From Microvirga arabica (GTDB lineage: Bacteria > Pseudomonadota > Alphaproteobacteria > Rhizobiales > Beijerinckiaceae), in assembly GCF_016811235.1 (NCBI RefSeq), contig NZ_JAFBID010000009.1, positions 62,001 through 126,000 on the forward strand: a DNA stretch of 64,000 bases, in the 5' to 3' direction. Each line of letters begins with the position of its first letter. The first letter of the stretch is position 1. The notes under the pieces were generated by a model. It was not told the origin of the DNA. It searched no databases and saw nothing but the letters and a program-made list of their open reading frames with translations. Made by a program: the position numbers and the translations under genes. This document shows, piece by piece, positions 36,761 to 43,979 of the stretch.

Positions 36761-38317
36761 GTGGCGGAGTTCGACATCGCGCGGACGCGCAAAACCCTGT
36801 TCGAGGCACTCCTCGACGCCAGGGATCGCTTCGGCCGCAACAAGGTCGCCCTCGAGGATCTGGAGCGCCAACCGATCACGTTTGGGCGCCTTGTTCTCGG
36901 CTCGCTGGTGCTCGGGCGCAAGCTCGCAGGCCTGACGAAGGACCGTGAGAATGTCGGCGTGCTGCTGCCGAACGTGCAGGCGATTGCCGTCACCCTGTTC
37001 GGGCTTAACGCCTTCGGGCGCGTCCCGGCTTTCCTGAACTTCACGGCGGGCCTCAAGAACCTGAAGGCCGCCTGCGAGCTGGCCGGGATCGCCACCATCG
37101 TCACGTCCCGTCGCTTCATCGAGCAGGGCAAGCTCGACGACCTGATCGAGGCGCTCGGGGAGGGGCGGCGGATCCTCTGGCTCGAGGATGTCCGCACCGA
37201 ACTGACGAGCCTCGACAAGCTGCGCGGGCTTGTGGATTCGTGGATGGCGCGGCGCGTCCATAGAGGCGCGACAATCCAACCCGACGATCCGGCCGTGCTG
37301 CTCTTCACCTCCGGGTCGGAGGGTGTGCCCAAGGGCGTGGTTCTGTCGAATGCGAATCTCGTGGCGAACGCCTACCAGGTGAAGGCTCTGGCGGGCGATG
37401 TGCTGAGGGACGACGACGTCTTCTTCGATCCATTGCCGATCTTCCATTCCTTCGGCCTCACGGCCGGTCTGCTGACGGCGGTTCTCAACGGCATGAAATC
37501 GGTGCTCTATCCAAGCCCGCTGCATTACCGGCAGATCCCGAAGCTCGTGGCGGGAACGCGCGCCACCGTGATGCTCGCCACCGACACCTTCCTTCAGGGC
37601 TATGCCCGCGCGGCCGGCGAGAACGACTTGGCAAGCGTACGCTTCGTCATTGCCGGGGCCGAGCGGGTGAAGGACGAGACGCGCCGGCTCTGGGACCGGC
37701 ATGGCACCGTAATCGTGGAAGGTTACGGCGCCACCGAATGCTCGCCGGTGATCGCCTGCAACCTGCCTGACGACAACCATCCGGGCACGGTGGGACATGT
37801 CCTGCCCGGCATCGAATGGCGGCTTGAGCCTGTGGAGGGCATCCACGAAGGCGGGCGCCTGCACGTGCGCGGCCCGAACGTGATGAAGGGCTATCTCGAC
37901 CCGGCCGCGCCGGGCGGCATCCGGGCGCCGGTCGACGGCTGGCACGACACCGGCGACATCGTCACCGTCGAGGATGGAGTCGTGACGATCCGGGGACGGG
38001 CGAAGCGGTTCGCCAAGATCGCGGGCGAGATGGTGTCCCTGGCAGCCATCGAGGCGACCATCCAGTCCCTCTGGCCCGACAGCAATCATGTGGTGGTGGC
38101 GATCCCCGACCCGCGCAAGGGCGAGCAGATCGTCCTCATCACCGACAGGCCGGATGCGGATCGCGACGTGCTCCTGACCCATGCCACGGACCATGGTTTT
38201 CCCGAACTCTGGGTGCCGCGCTCCATCCTCGTATCGAGCATTCCCGTGTTGGGCTCGGGAAAGACGGATTACAGTTCCGCGGTCGACCTGGCGAAGCGTC
38301 TGCAGCCGATGCTTTAG
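36761..38317 (+). CDS. AMP-binding acyl-CoA/acyl-ACP synthetase-like enzyme
   Basis: A 518-residue ANL-superfamily adenylating enzyme. The ATP loop is LLFTSGSEGVPKGVVLSNAN, followed by FHSFGLTAGLL, GYGATECSPVI and WHDTGDIVTVEDGVVTIRGR, all in the expected order. FAKIAGEMVSLAAIE is close to the 2-acyl-glycerophosphoethanolamine acyltransferase (Aas) type of acyl-ACP synthetase, but the acyltransferase domain of Aas is absent. A role in fatty acid salvage into lipids is likely. The start is GTG with AGGAG upstream. Confidence 0.85.
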   Translation: MAEFDIARTRKTLFEALLDARDRFGRNKVALEDLERQPITFGRLVLGSLVLGRKLAGLTKDRENVGVLLPNVQAIAVTLFGLNAFGRVPAFLNFTAGLKNLKAACELAGIATIVTSRRFIEQGKLDDLIEALGEGRRILWLEDVRTELTSLDKLRGLVDSWMARRVHRGATIQPDDPAVLLFTSGSEGVPKGVVLSNANLVANAYQVKALAGDVLRDDDVFFDPLPIFHSFGLTAGLLTAVLNGMKSVLYPSPLHYRQIPKLVAGTRATVMLATDTFLQGYARAAGENDLASVRFVIAGAERVKDETRRLWDRHGTVIVEGYGATECSPVIACNLPDDNHPGTVGHVLPGIEWRLEPVEGIHEGGRLHVRGPNVMKGYLDPAAPGGIRAPVDGWHDTGDIVTVEDGVVTIRGRAKRFAKIAGEMVSLAAIEATIQSLWPDSNHVVVAIPDPRKGEQIVLITDRPDADRDVLLTHATDHGFPELWVPRSILVSSIPVLGSGKTDYSSAVDLAKRLQPML

Positions 38318-38428
38318 CAGCGTCATGCCCCCTTCGTGGCCAGAGGTCTCTCTGTAACAAAGCTCCGCTTAAGGCGTTGTCATTCCACAGATGCGTTCCC
38401 TGGAACGGGCCGCACAAAAGGTGTGACG

Positions 38429-38722
38429 ATGCGAAAGATTATTTGTGTTCTGGCTCTCCTGGTCGCGGCATCGAGCGTCCAGGCCCAGCCACGGCCGCTG
38501 ACCCCCAACTTGACCTGCAACCAGGCCCGCAACCTCGTCCTGTCGCGCGGTCAAATTGTTCTTGGGACCGGTACCTACACCTATGACCGCTATGTCAGCG
38601 ATGGGCGGTTCTGCCTGCGCAACGAGATGATCGAACCCGCTTTCGTGCCGACCCGGGACACGCCCCATTGCCCCGTCGGGTATACCTGTCGGGAGTTCGA
38701 GCTGGACTTCTTCGGCGATTGA
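38429..38722 (+). CDS. Small secreted cysteine protein, family A copy 1
   Basis: A 97-residue protein with a signal peptide (cleavage near VQAQ, about residue 20). The mature part has four cysteines in LTCNQARNLV, RFCLRNE and HCPVGYTCRE, with TYTYDRYV in between. It shares spacing and most conserved residues with the protein at 43305-43622, so the two are paralogs. No known domain; the cysteines should form disulfides in the periplasm or outside. Its start is the ATG at 38429, though the ribosome-binding site is only moderate. Confidence 0.75.
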   Translation: MRKIICVLALLVAASSVQAQPRPLTPNLTCNQARNLVLSRGQIVLGTGTYTYDRYVSDGRFCLRNEMIEPAFVPTRDTPHCPVGYTCREFELDFFGD

Positions 38723-38898
38723 CGCCGTGGCTCGCGAAGGAAGCCTCGAACGGGAGTTCGAACTCACGGCTGGGGTCTTCGGGATTGTTGAGTTTGAGCC
38801 ACACTCTCAAGAAACATTATACGCATCTGTTTGGAATGCCCATTTTATCAGCATGGTGCACGTCACATGAGCGGATCTGAAGCGACGCCGTCTTGCGT

Positions 38899-38928
38899 CA
38901 AACGTGAGCGTGAATATGGTCACGTTTG
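38899..38928. promoter_or_regulatory. Inverted repeat ahead of the porin gene
   Basis: CAAACGTGA (38899-38907) and TCACGTTTG (38920-38928) form a perfect 9-bp dyad with a 12-bp spacer, 39 bp before the porin start. It is a candidate operator or 5'-UTR stem. Confidence 0.5.
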
Positions 38929-38966
38929 TACATGGGTCTCGGACCCAGACTTCTTTGGAGAAACCC

Positions 38967-40169
38967 ATGAAGCTCGCTAAGAGCCTCTTTCTTGGAACGG
39001 TCGCAGGGATTGCGGCTGTTGCGGGGGCACAAGCCGCCGACCTGCCGGTCGCCAAAACTGCTGCTGTCGAATACGTCCGCGTCTGCTCCACCTACGGGGC
39101 AGGCTTCTTCTACATCCCCGGCACGGAAACCTGCCTGCGCGTCGGTGGCCGTGTCCGCGCCGAGTACAGCTATCTCGAGCCGCGATTCCGTGAAGACAAC
39201 TCGATTGGTTTCCTGGCCCGCGGACGCGTCCAGCTCGACGCCCGCACCGCCACTGCTTACGGCCTCCTGCGCGCCTTCGTCCGCATGGAGATGGACCGCC
39301 GGTCGGGTGTGTATGGCACCGGAACCTCGTCGAACATCGCCCAAGCCTACATTCAGTTCGGCGGTCTGACGGCCGGTCGCACGACCTCGTTCTTCACCAA
39401 CGGCGACATCCCGAACGAGAACTGGGGCACGGTCCGCTTCTACGACTATCCGGACGTGAACCTGCTGGCTTACACCTTCTCCTTCGGCAACGGCTTCTCG
39501 GCCACCCTGTCGCTGGAGGAAGGCTCCTTCGCGACCACCGCCCTGGCCGACGCGGCAGATCTGGGGGCTGGTCAAAGGCTGCCCGATCTCGTGGGTAACG
39601 TGAAGTATACCGGCACCTGGGGTTCGGCGCAGCTTTCCGGCGCCCTCCACCAGGTCCGCAGCAACGTGCTTGTCGGCGGCGATTACCCTGACAGCGAACT
39701 CGGCTGGGCCGTGTCGGGCATGTTCAACGTGAACCTGCCGATGCTTGGCGAGGGCGACGCCCTCTGGCTCGCAGCGACCTATGCCGACGGCGCCCTCGGC
39801 TATCTCGGCTTCGATCCGGATATCGCGGTCGGCATCGCTTCGGGCACGGTCCTGGATGCGTATATCGGCCCCGATGGCGAGATCGAAACCGGACGCGGCT
39901 GGTCGCTTGCCGGTGGCGTGAACCACTATTGGACCCCGACCATCCGACAGAGCCTGTTCGGCTCCTATGCTCGCGTCGAGTACGGCACCGCCGCTCCCTC
40001 GGCCGACTTCACCGAGTGGCGCGTCGGCTCGAACCTGATTTGGTCGCCGGTCTCCGGTCTCGATATCGGCGTGGAGGCTCTCTACTCCAACCTCAACCCG
40101 CGCGGCATCGTCGGCGCGGATGACGACGATGCTTGGGAAGGCCGTCTGCGCATTCAGCGCGACTTCTGA
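38967..40169 (+). CDS. Porin (PF02530 family)
   Basis: A 400-residue outer-membrane beta-barrel. A signal peptide ends at AQAA (about 23), then DLPVAKTAAVEYVRVCS and ETCLRVGGRVRAEY give the two-cysteine N-terminal pattern typical of Hyphomicrobiales porins. Alternating strands fill the rest, and the chain ends in an aromatic residue (RLRIQRDF), as needed for BAM recognition. GGAG precedes the ATG at 38967. Followed by a strong terminator; it is likely well expressed. Confidence 0.95.
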   Translation: MKLAKSLFLGTVAGIAAVAGAQAADLPVAKTAAVEYVRVCSTYGAGFFYIPGTETCLRVGGRVRAEYSYLEPRFREDNSIGFLARGRVQLDARTATAYGLLRAFVRMEMDRRSGVYGTGTSSNIAQAYIQFGGLTAGRTTSFFTNGDIPNENWGTVRFYDYPDVNLLAYTFSFGNGFSATLSLEEGSFATTALADAADLGAGQRLPDLVGNVKYTGTWGSAQLSGALHQVRSNVLVGGDYPDSELGWAVSGMFNVNLPMLGEGDALWLAATYADGALGYLGFDPDIAVGIASGTVLDAYIGPDGEIETGRGWSLAGGVNHYWTPTIRQSLFGSYARVEYGTAAPSADFTEWRVGSNLIWSPVSGLDIGVEALYSNLNPRGIVGADDDDAWEGRLRIQRDF

Positions 40170-40190
40170 TCGGGTCATTCCGATTTCGCG

Positions 40191-40222
40191 GAAAACCCCG
40201 GTGGCAACGCCGGGGTTTTCTC
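40191..40222 (+). terminator. Terminator after the porin gene
   Basis: AAAACCCCGG (40192-40201) pairs with CCGGGGTTTT (40210-40219) around an 8-base loop, a T-run being part of the arm. Confidence 0.85.
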
Positions 40223-40292
40223 ATTCTGGTCACCTTCCTCATGAAGGCTCCTTCTGCCCTGCAAGCGGGCTTCGCAGCCAAAGGATGAGACG

Positions 40293-40550
40293 ATGCCGAC
40301 AATCCTCAGGACCTTTGCCGCAGCGGCGCTTCTGCCCGGGCTCGGCGGGTGCGTTGGCACAGCCGGAATTTCCACCTGGGACTACCGATCCGGCCCCGGC
40401 TACGAAACTGCCCGCTCACAGGAGAGCCGGATTCAAGTCGACTCAGCCCAAGGCCTCACCCATGAGGCCTGTACGAGGGTGAGCCGGAGGCAGGTTGCGG
40501 CCTCGGGCGCAGTCGGTGAAGCCGAGCTGGATGCCTGCCGATCCCACTAG
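40293..40550 (+). CDS. Small putative lipoprotein
   Basis: An 85-residue protein. The hydrophobic start MPTILRTFAAAALLPGLGGC resembles a lipidation signal with Cys at residue 20, although Leu-Gly-Gly before Cys is a fair but not ideal lipobox. The remainder is polar, with two cysteines (EACTRV and DACRSH) that could pair. AAGGATGAG precedes the ATG. No family recognised. Confidence 0.6.
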   Translation: MPTILRTFAAAALLPGLGGCVGTAGISTWDYRSGPGYETARSQESRIQVDSAQGLTHEACTRVSRRQVAASGAVGEAELDACRSH

Positions 40551-40568
40551 TCGAGTAGGTGGATTCAA

Positions 40569-40593
40569 GGAACGAACCTTCACCTTGACCGTT
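40569..40593 (+). promoter_or_regulatory. EcfG-type general stress promoter
   Basis: GGAAC (40569-40573), a 16-base spacer, then CGTT (40590-40593): an exact match to the alphaproteobacterial EcfG consensus. It lies 36 bp upstream of the microprotein start at 40630. Confidence 0.65.
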
Positions 40594-40629
40594 GGCATGA
40601 GGTCAATTCCACTTCGGGAGAGAATCCTC

Positions 40630-40704
40630 ATGAACAATATCATCTGGCTTATCGGTGCAATCGTCGTGGTCCTCGCGATCCTGTCGTTCCTTGGGCTGCG
40701 CTGA
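40630..40704 (+). CDS. 24-residue single-span membrane microprotein
   Basis: MNNIIWLIGAIVVVLAILS plus a short polar end: one transmembrane helix. GGGAGAG precedes the ATG at 40630 and an exact EcfG-type promoter lies ahead, so it is probably a stress-induced membrane peptide. No function is known to me. Confidence 0.65.
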   Translation: MNNIIWLIGAIVVVLAILSFLGLR

Positions 40705-40817
40705 AGACGAACGGTGAACCTGCAGGACAGAATTTCGCATCAGATGCGCTGTCCTGCAGTTCTTGTCCTATCGGACGATCTGCGGTGAGGCTGTAGGTTG
40801 CGAGGCAGTGCGGTCGC

Positions 40818-40967
40818 TCACTCCAGAAGAACGAAGATGACCGATGCGATATTCATGGTGGCCAAGAGGCCGATCAGAACCGTGAACAGCGGAACGCACC
40901 GCCTACGCAAGACCCCGACGCCCTGGTCTTCCACATCCGGCTCCGGATAAGAGTCCCTGATGGTCAT
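40818..40967 (-). CDS. Possible 49-residue single-span membrane protein
   Basis: ATG at 40965-40967, stop at 40818-40820. A polar N-terminus (MTIRDSYPEPDVEDQG) leads to RRRC and one hydrophobic helix (VPLFTVLIGLLATMNIASVIFV is its extent, in two halves) ending in LLE. GGGAG lies about 10 bases upstream. The positive-inside pattern is good for a real membrane protein, but evidence is limited. Confidence 0.5.
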   Translation of the reverse strand: MTIRDSYPEPDVEDQGVGVLRRRCVPLFTVLIGLLATMNIASVIFVLLE

Positions 40968-41071
40968 CCTGGTTCGCTCCCTGAGCTTGCCTTACGTTAA
41001 GGCAAGCACAATGAGCCCAGTTCAGCACCTTCGACGTGCGGCTTCACACAAGACGATGACCAAAAGCAGTC

Positions 41072-41344
41072 TCAGTGCCGCGTTGCGCCCTTCTGGATCT
41101 GGAGGAGTTGCCCCTCGATCGCCCGCATCCTCGTCATCAGCCGATCCAGTTCGGACAGCAGCTGCTTCTCATCCTGTCGAGCCTGCTCGACCGATTCCGA
41201 CGAGGAACCGTGGCGGATCCGATGGAGGGCATCGGCCAGCTTGCGGTCGAGAAGCCGCATGTGATGCTCCAGGTCCAAGAATTCCTGGTGAAGCTGAGTC
41301 TCCTTGAACACGGCGGGGATCTCGCGTGAGAACAGTCGGTTCAA
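41072..41344 (-). CDS. Small coiled-coil protein
   Basis: Up to 90 residues, almost all predicted helix with heptad-like spacing (EFLDLEHHMRLLDRKLADALHRI, then EKQLLSELDRLMTRMRAIEGQLLQI in pieces). No signal peptide or domain. The longest frame starts with TTG at 41344 and lacks a ribosome-binding site. The ATG at 41260 has GGAG seven bases upstream and gives 62 residues, so the true start may be there. Function unknown; a dimeric adaptor is possible. Confidence 0.55.
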   Translation of the reverse strand: MNRLFSREIPAVFKETQLHQEFLDLEHHMRLLDRKLADALHRIRHGSSSESVEQARQDEKQLLSELDRLMTRMRAIEGQLLQIQKGATRH

Positions 41345-41689
41345 GCTTAAGCTACAGCTTGGAAAGCGGTTCCTCTAGGTCAAAACGGGTGCTGCGGAAA
41401 ATTTCTGTAAAGCCAAGCTGAAACAGACAGCTCTATTCACCGTTCTGTGATGAGGGTCTTTTGCCCGGTCGCGCCCAGCGCTCGGGAAAGTTTCTTGTTC
41501 GCGATCCTGTAGGGCATGCGCTCGAAAGCCTTGGCGCTTCCGATCGCGTGCCAAGTCTTAGTTGTATCGCACCGGCTGTCCGCTTGGCGTTTCCGGAGCC
41601 GGTTTTTTCCCGTCCAACAGAGAGCCTGATGATCGTTGTTCCTTCAGCGAAGGGCTCCAGGAAATGTAAACCCGAAGAGGAGACGACTT
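41345..41689. other. 345-bp stretch without a recognised gene
   Basis: Between the minus-strand coiled-coil gene and the response regulator. I see no convincing hairpin, repeat or promoter consensus. It should hold the promoters of both neighbours. Confidence 0.4.
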
Positions 41690-42088
41690 ATGGGACAGAG
41701 GATCGAGCCTTACCGCGTGGCCCTGATTGTCGAGGACGACTTCGAAGTCAGGGGCCTGGCGGCAGCTCTTCTCGAGGAAACAGATCTCAAGGTCGTCGAA
41801 ACGTCCAGTGCGGAAGAGGCCCTTGACTATCTGAACCGGCATTCGGAAGAAGTGGCCTTCCTCTTTGCCGACCTTCGCCTCCCTTGCCTGATGGACGGCA
41901 TGGATCTGGTGCGAACCGTGCGCATCAAGTGGCCGTGGGTCCGCACCGTCCTGACCTCAGGCAGACCTTTGGACCAAGAAACCGGCGATGTTCCCCGGGA
42001 TGTTCGGTTCATGCCCAAGCCCTGGAGAGCGCTTGAAGTCCTGATGGAGGCGGAGAGGGCCGCCACACAATCTTATCGCAAGAACTGA
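41690..42088 (+). CDS. Single-domain response regulator
   Basis: A 132-residue receiver domain with no output domain. The acidic pocket is in ALIVEDDFEV, the phosphorylated Asp in LFADLRLP, the Thr/Ser switch in VLTSGRP and the Lys in RFMPKPW. It lacks the FATGY-type loop of the SdrG/FAT GUY group. AGAGGAG precedes the ATG at 41690. It is an orphan, 100 bp ahead of a stress-type membrane protein. A partner kinase such as the HWE kinase at 26429 is conceivable but unproven. Confidence 0.88.
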   Translation: MGQRIEPYRVALIVEDDFEVRGLAAALLEETDLKVVETSSAEEALDYLNRHSEEVAFLFADLRLPCLMDGMDLVRTVRIKWPWVRTVLTSGRPLDQETGDVPRDVRFMPKPWRALEVLMEAERAATQSYRKN

Positions 42089-42188
42089 AGGCTGCTGGCT
42101 CGTCGGTCATTCCCCATCCTATGTCGGTCGGATGTGGAACCTAGGCGCTTGCCGGGAATTGGCATCAGCAGTTCGAAGAGGATTAATA

Positions 42189-42563
42189 ATGCCGAACACG
42201 TCCATTGCCACCGGATCTTTCCAGTCCCGCAGTGAGGCCAATCAAGCGGTCCAGCGCCTTGTCTCGGCCGGTTTCGCCCGCAACAGCATCGAGCTTCATC
42301 GCCATGATGACGACGAAGGCTACGACCTGCAGATCCACACCCGGCAGGAGAATGTCAGGCGGGCCGAACGCCTGATTCATGATGCCTCCATGCCGCTCTA
42401 CGCCGTGCGGCAGACCGCTTCCGGGGTCGTTCAGACCGCCAAGTCATACCCCTTCGTTCTGCTCGGAGCCGGAGTGCTGGCAGGGTTTCTGATCTACAGC
42501 CTCATTCCGAAGGAGGCGTCCTCGTCAGGCCACTCGCATCCGCGAAACCGCCGCAGGCGCTGA
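42189..42563 (+). CDS. YflT-like stress protein with one membrane span
   Basis: A 124-residue protein. The N-terminal part (IATGSFQSRSEANQAVQRLVSAGFARNSIEL, in short pieces SFQSRSEANQAV and LVSAGFARNSI) resembles the YflT/general stress protein 17M fold. A helix SYPFVLLGAGVLAGFLIYSL near the C-terminus should cross the membrane, followed by a basic tail of repeated Arg. AGAGGA precedes the ATG. It is convergent with the NepR-like gene. Confidence 0.65.
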   Translation: MPNTSIATGSFQSRSEANQAVQRLVSAGFARNSIELHRHDDDEGYDLQIHTRQENVRRAERLIHDASMPLYAVRQTASGVVQTAKSYPFVLLGAGVLAGFLIYSLIPKEASSSGHSHPRNRRRR

Positions 42564-42583
42564 GGTCTTAAACCTTTAAGAGG

Positions 42584-42620
42584 TGAGAACCACTGAGCCG
42601 CACTGGCTCAGTGATTCTCA
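42584..42620. terminator. Shared hairpin between convergent genes
   Basis: TGAGAACCACTGAGCC (42584-42599) pairs with GGCTCAGTGATTCTCA (42605-42620), one G-T-type mismatch and a 5-base loop. The stop codon of the NepR-like gene lies inside the arm. Confidence 0.7.
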
Positions 42621-42832
42621 TTGCCTTCGCGATGGTGCGCTCTTTCGAGCCGCTCCAGCAACTGCCTAATACGGTCCGGCGCAGGGTCCTTCAGAATGCT
42701 CTGGTAACTGTGCTGAAGCTGACGCCCGAGATCCTTCAATAATTCGGATTGCCCGGCTGCCGTCAGGCCATTGGCGCCGATGCCCCAATTCGCGTTGCCT
42801 CCTGCGGCATAGGAGTTGTGCCGCTTTGGCAT
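42608..42832 (-). CDS. NepR-like anti-sigma factor
   Basis: A 74-residue protein from the ATG at 42832, which has AGGGAG upstream. The segment LLKDLGRQLQHSYQSILKDP followed by APDRIRQLLERLE matches the NepR core (LGxxLRxxY, then PxPDRFxxLLxxL). NepR binds EcfG and blocks it until phosphorylated PhyR pulls it away. Neither phyR nor ecfG is next to it, so it is probably a second NepR paralog rather than the core one. The N-terminus (PKRHNSYAAGGNANWGIGAN) is unusual, Gly/Asn-rich. Confidence 0.75.
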   Translation of the reverse strand: MPKRHNSYAAGGNANWGIGANGLTAAGQSELLKDLGRQLQHSYQSILKDPAPDRIRQLLERLERAHHREGNENH

Positions 42833-42869
42833 CGGTGATCTCCCTGTGAGTTGCCCGTGGTCCCCGAAG

Positions 42870-42894
42870 AACGGGCGAGGTCGGATCGGGTTGC
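42870..42894 (-). promoter_or_regulatory. Near-consensus EcfG-type promoter for the NepR-like gene
   Basis: On the minus strand: GCAAC (42894-42890), 16 bases, CGTT (42873-42870), one mismatch to the consensus, about 38 bp before the start codon. Autoregulation would be expected for a NepR gene. Confidence 0.4.
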
Positions 42895-43085
42895 GGTTAA
42901 GTTTCTGTGAAGGTTTGATTTTTTCTGCCGTCCGGGCGTGCCTCCTGTCTGATCCGGGGGAAGTCCCCTGCGCTCCTGAGACCCAGCATCTTCCATCCTT
43001 TGAGAGAAGCAGGCGACTGCCGGTCGCATTGGCTTGTTTCGTGTCATGCGTCAAAGCTCAGCTTCAAGGTGCCGGGGGCTGTGGG

Positions 43086-43253
43086 ATGCGTGAAGTTCTG
43101 ATGATCTATCTGGGTGGCGTGATCCTGCTTCTTGCAGTCTCGACCATGATCAACGACGAGGAGCAGATCGGCCTCGATCACATCCTGATCGCAGGGTTCG
43201 GCTGGCCGATCCTGACGCCCCTCCTAGCCTTCAAGGCTTGGCACAGCCGCTAA
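43086..43253 (+). CDS. Small membrane protein
   Basis: About 55 residues from the ATG at 43086: MREVLMIYLGGVILLLAVS is a membrane helix, and a second hydrophobic segment (HILIAGFGWPILTPLLAF) follows an acidic loop (NDEEQIGLD). No recognised family; the ribosome-binding site is weak. It faces the paralog gene at 43305, convergently. Confidence 0.55.
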   Translation: MREVLMIYLGGVILLLAVSTMINDEEQIGLDHILIAGFGWPILTPLLAFKAWHSR

Positions 43254-43304
43254 GGGCGCCAACCCGCCTGGACAGGGGCAGGCAAAGGCCCTGATTTTTG
43301 AAGC

Positions 43305-43622
43305 CTAGTTCCGTGAGGGTGGGGAACGCGTCACACAGCGGTACCCGATGGGGCATTGCGCTGTATCGGCCGTCGGAACCCATGCCGGATCCAGGGTCTC
43401 CCCAATCGCGCAGGATCCATAGGATCCGACATAGCGGTCATAGGTAAGGGGGCCTGTGTTGAGCACGATGCCTCTTTGCGAGGCGACAAGGCTCTGTGCC
43501 TGAGCGCAGGGCATTCTCAAGGTCAGCGGATGACTCTGGGCCCATGCATCCGCACTTGTCGATGCGATGAGCAAGATTGCCGCCACGCCCATTCGGCGAG
43601 GCAGGAAGGAACCGGGGGGCAT
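43305..43622 (-). CDS. Small secreted cysteine protein, family A copy 2
   Basis: A 105-residue protein from the ATG at 43622, preceded by GGAGG. A signal peptide ends near AWAQ (about 28). The mature part repeats the plan of the 38429 protein: LRMPCAQAQSLV, RGIVLNTGPLTYDRYV, SCAIGE, PAWVPTADTAQCPIGYRCV. All four cysteines and the TYDRYV and DTxxCPxGYxC patterns are kept. Function unknown. Confidence 0.8.
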   Translation of the reverse strand: MPPGSFLPRRMGVAAILLIASTSADAWAQSHPLTLRMPCAQAQSLVASQRGIVLNTGPLTYDRYVGSYGSCAIGETLDPAWVPTADTAQCPIGYRCVTRSPPSRN

Positions 43623-43680
43623 CGTTCGCCTCCAAAGGTGCTGATCGAAGGTGTTCTCGACCATAGCAATCGGCCGGCTT

Positions 43681-43708
43681 GCTTGATGTGCTGGCATGCA
43701 CATCAAGC
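43681..43708. terminator. Hairpin downstream of the RTX locus
   Basis: GCTTGATGTGC (43681-43691) and GCACATCAAGC (43698-43708) pair perfectly over 11 bp, with no T-run. It sits between the end of the RTX frame and the next minus-strand gene. Confidence 0.5.
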
Positions 43709-43754
43709 ATTTGCGATCAATCCACCGGCGCTCCCCGATTCCTGTGGCTTCCGG

Positions 43755-43979
43755 TTAGATGATCAAGAAGTCCAGAGACGTCATCCTCAGCCCGGCCGAG
43801 AGCTTCGCGACCGCAACCTGCTCGCTCGCGCCGGTGCCGTCGGCATCGTAGTACAGGACGCCATTTTCGCGATCATAGAGAATGCGGTCCGTCGAATCCC
43901 GTGCTTCGCAGCTTGTGCGGAATACCCCCGACTTCAGGCGGCCTTCAGATCCGATTCCCTTGAAAACGCTGTTCTGGAG
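43755..43979 (-). pseudogene. Detached C-terminal part of the RTX protein
   Basis: 75 codons in the same frame beyond the UGA: LQNSVFKGIGSEGRLKSG, then DSTDRILYDRENGVLYYDADGTG and a hydrophobic LDFLII end before TAA at 43755-43757. This is the usual ending of RTX proteins, which serves as or near the secretion signal. It has no start of its own. It is expressed only if the UGA is read through. Confidence 0.75.

Noticed and set aside
36218-38326. 702-codon minus-strand open frame
   Set aside because: It runs antisense to gpt and the AMP-binding enzyme, both of which carry clear motifs; the frame itself shows no domain.
38898-40178. 426-codon minus-strand open frame across the porin
   Set aside because: It is the antisense shadow of a clear porin with signal peptide and aromatic C-terminal residue.
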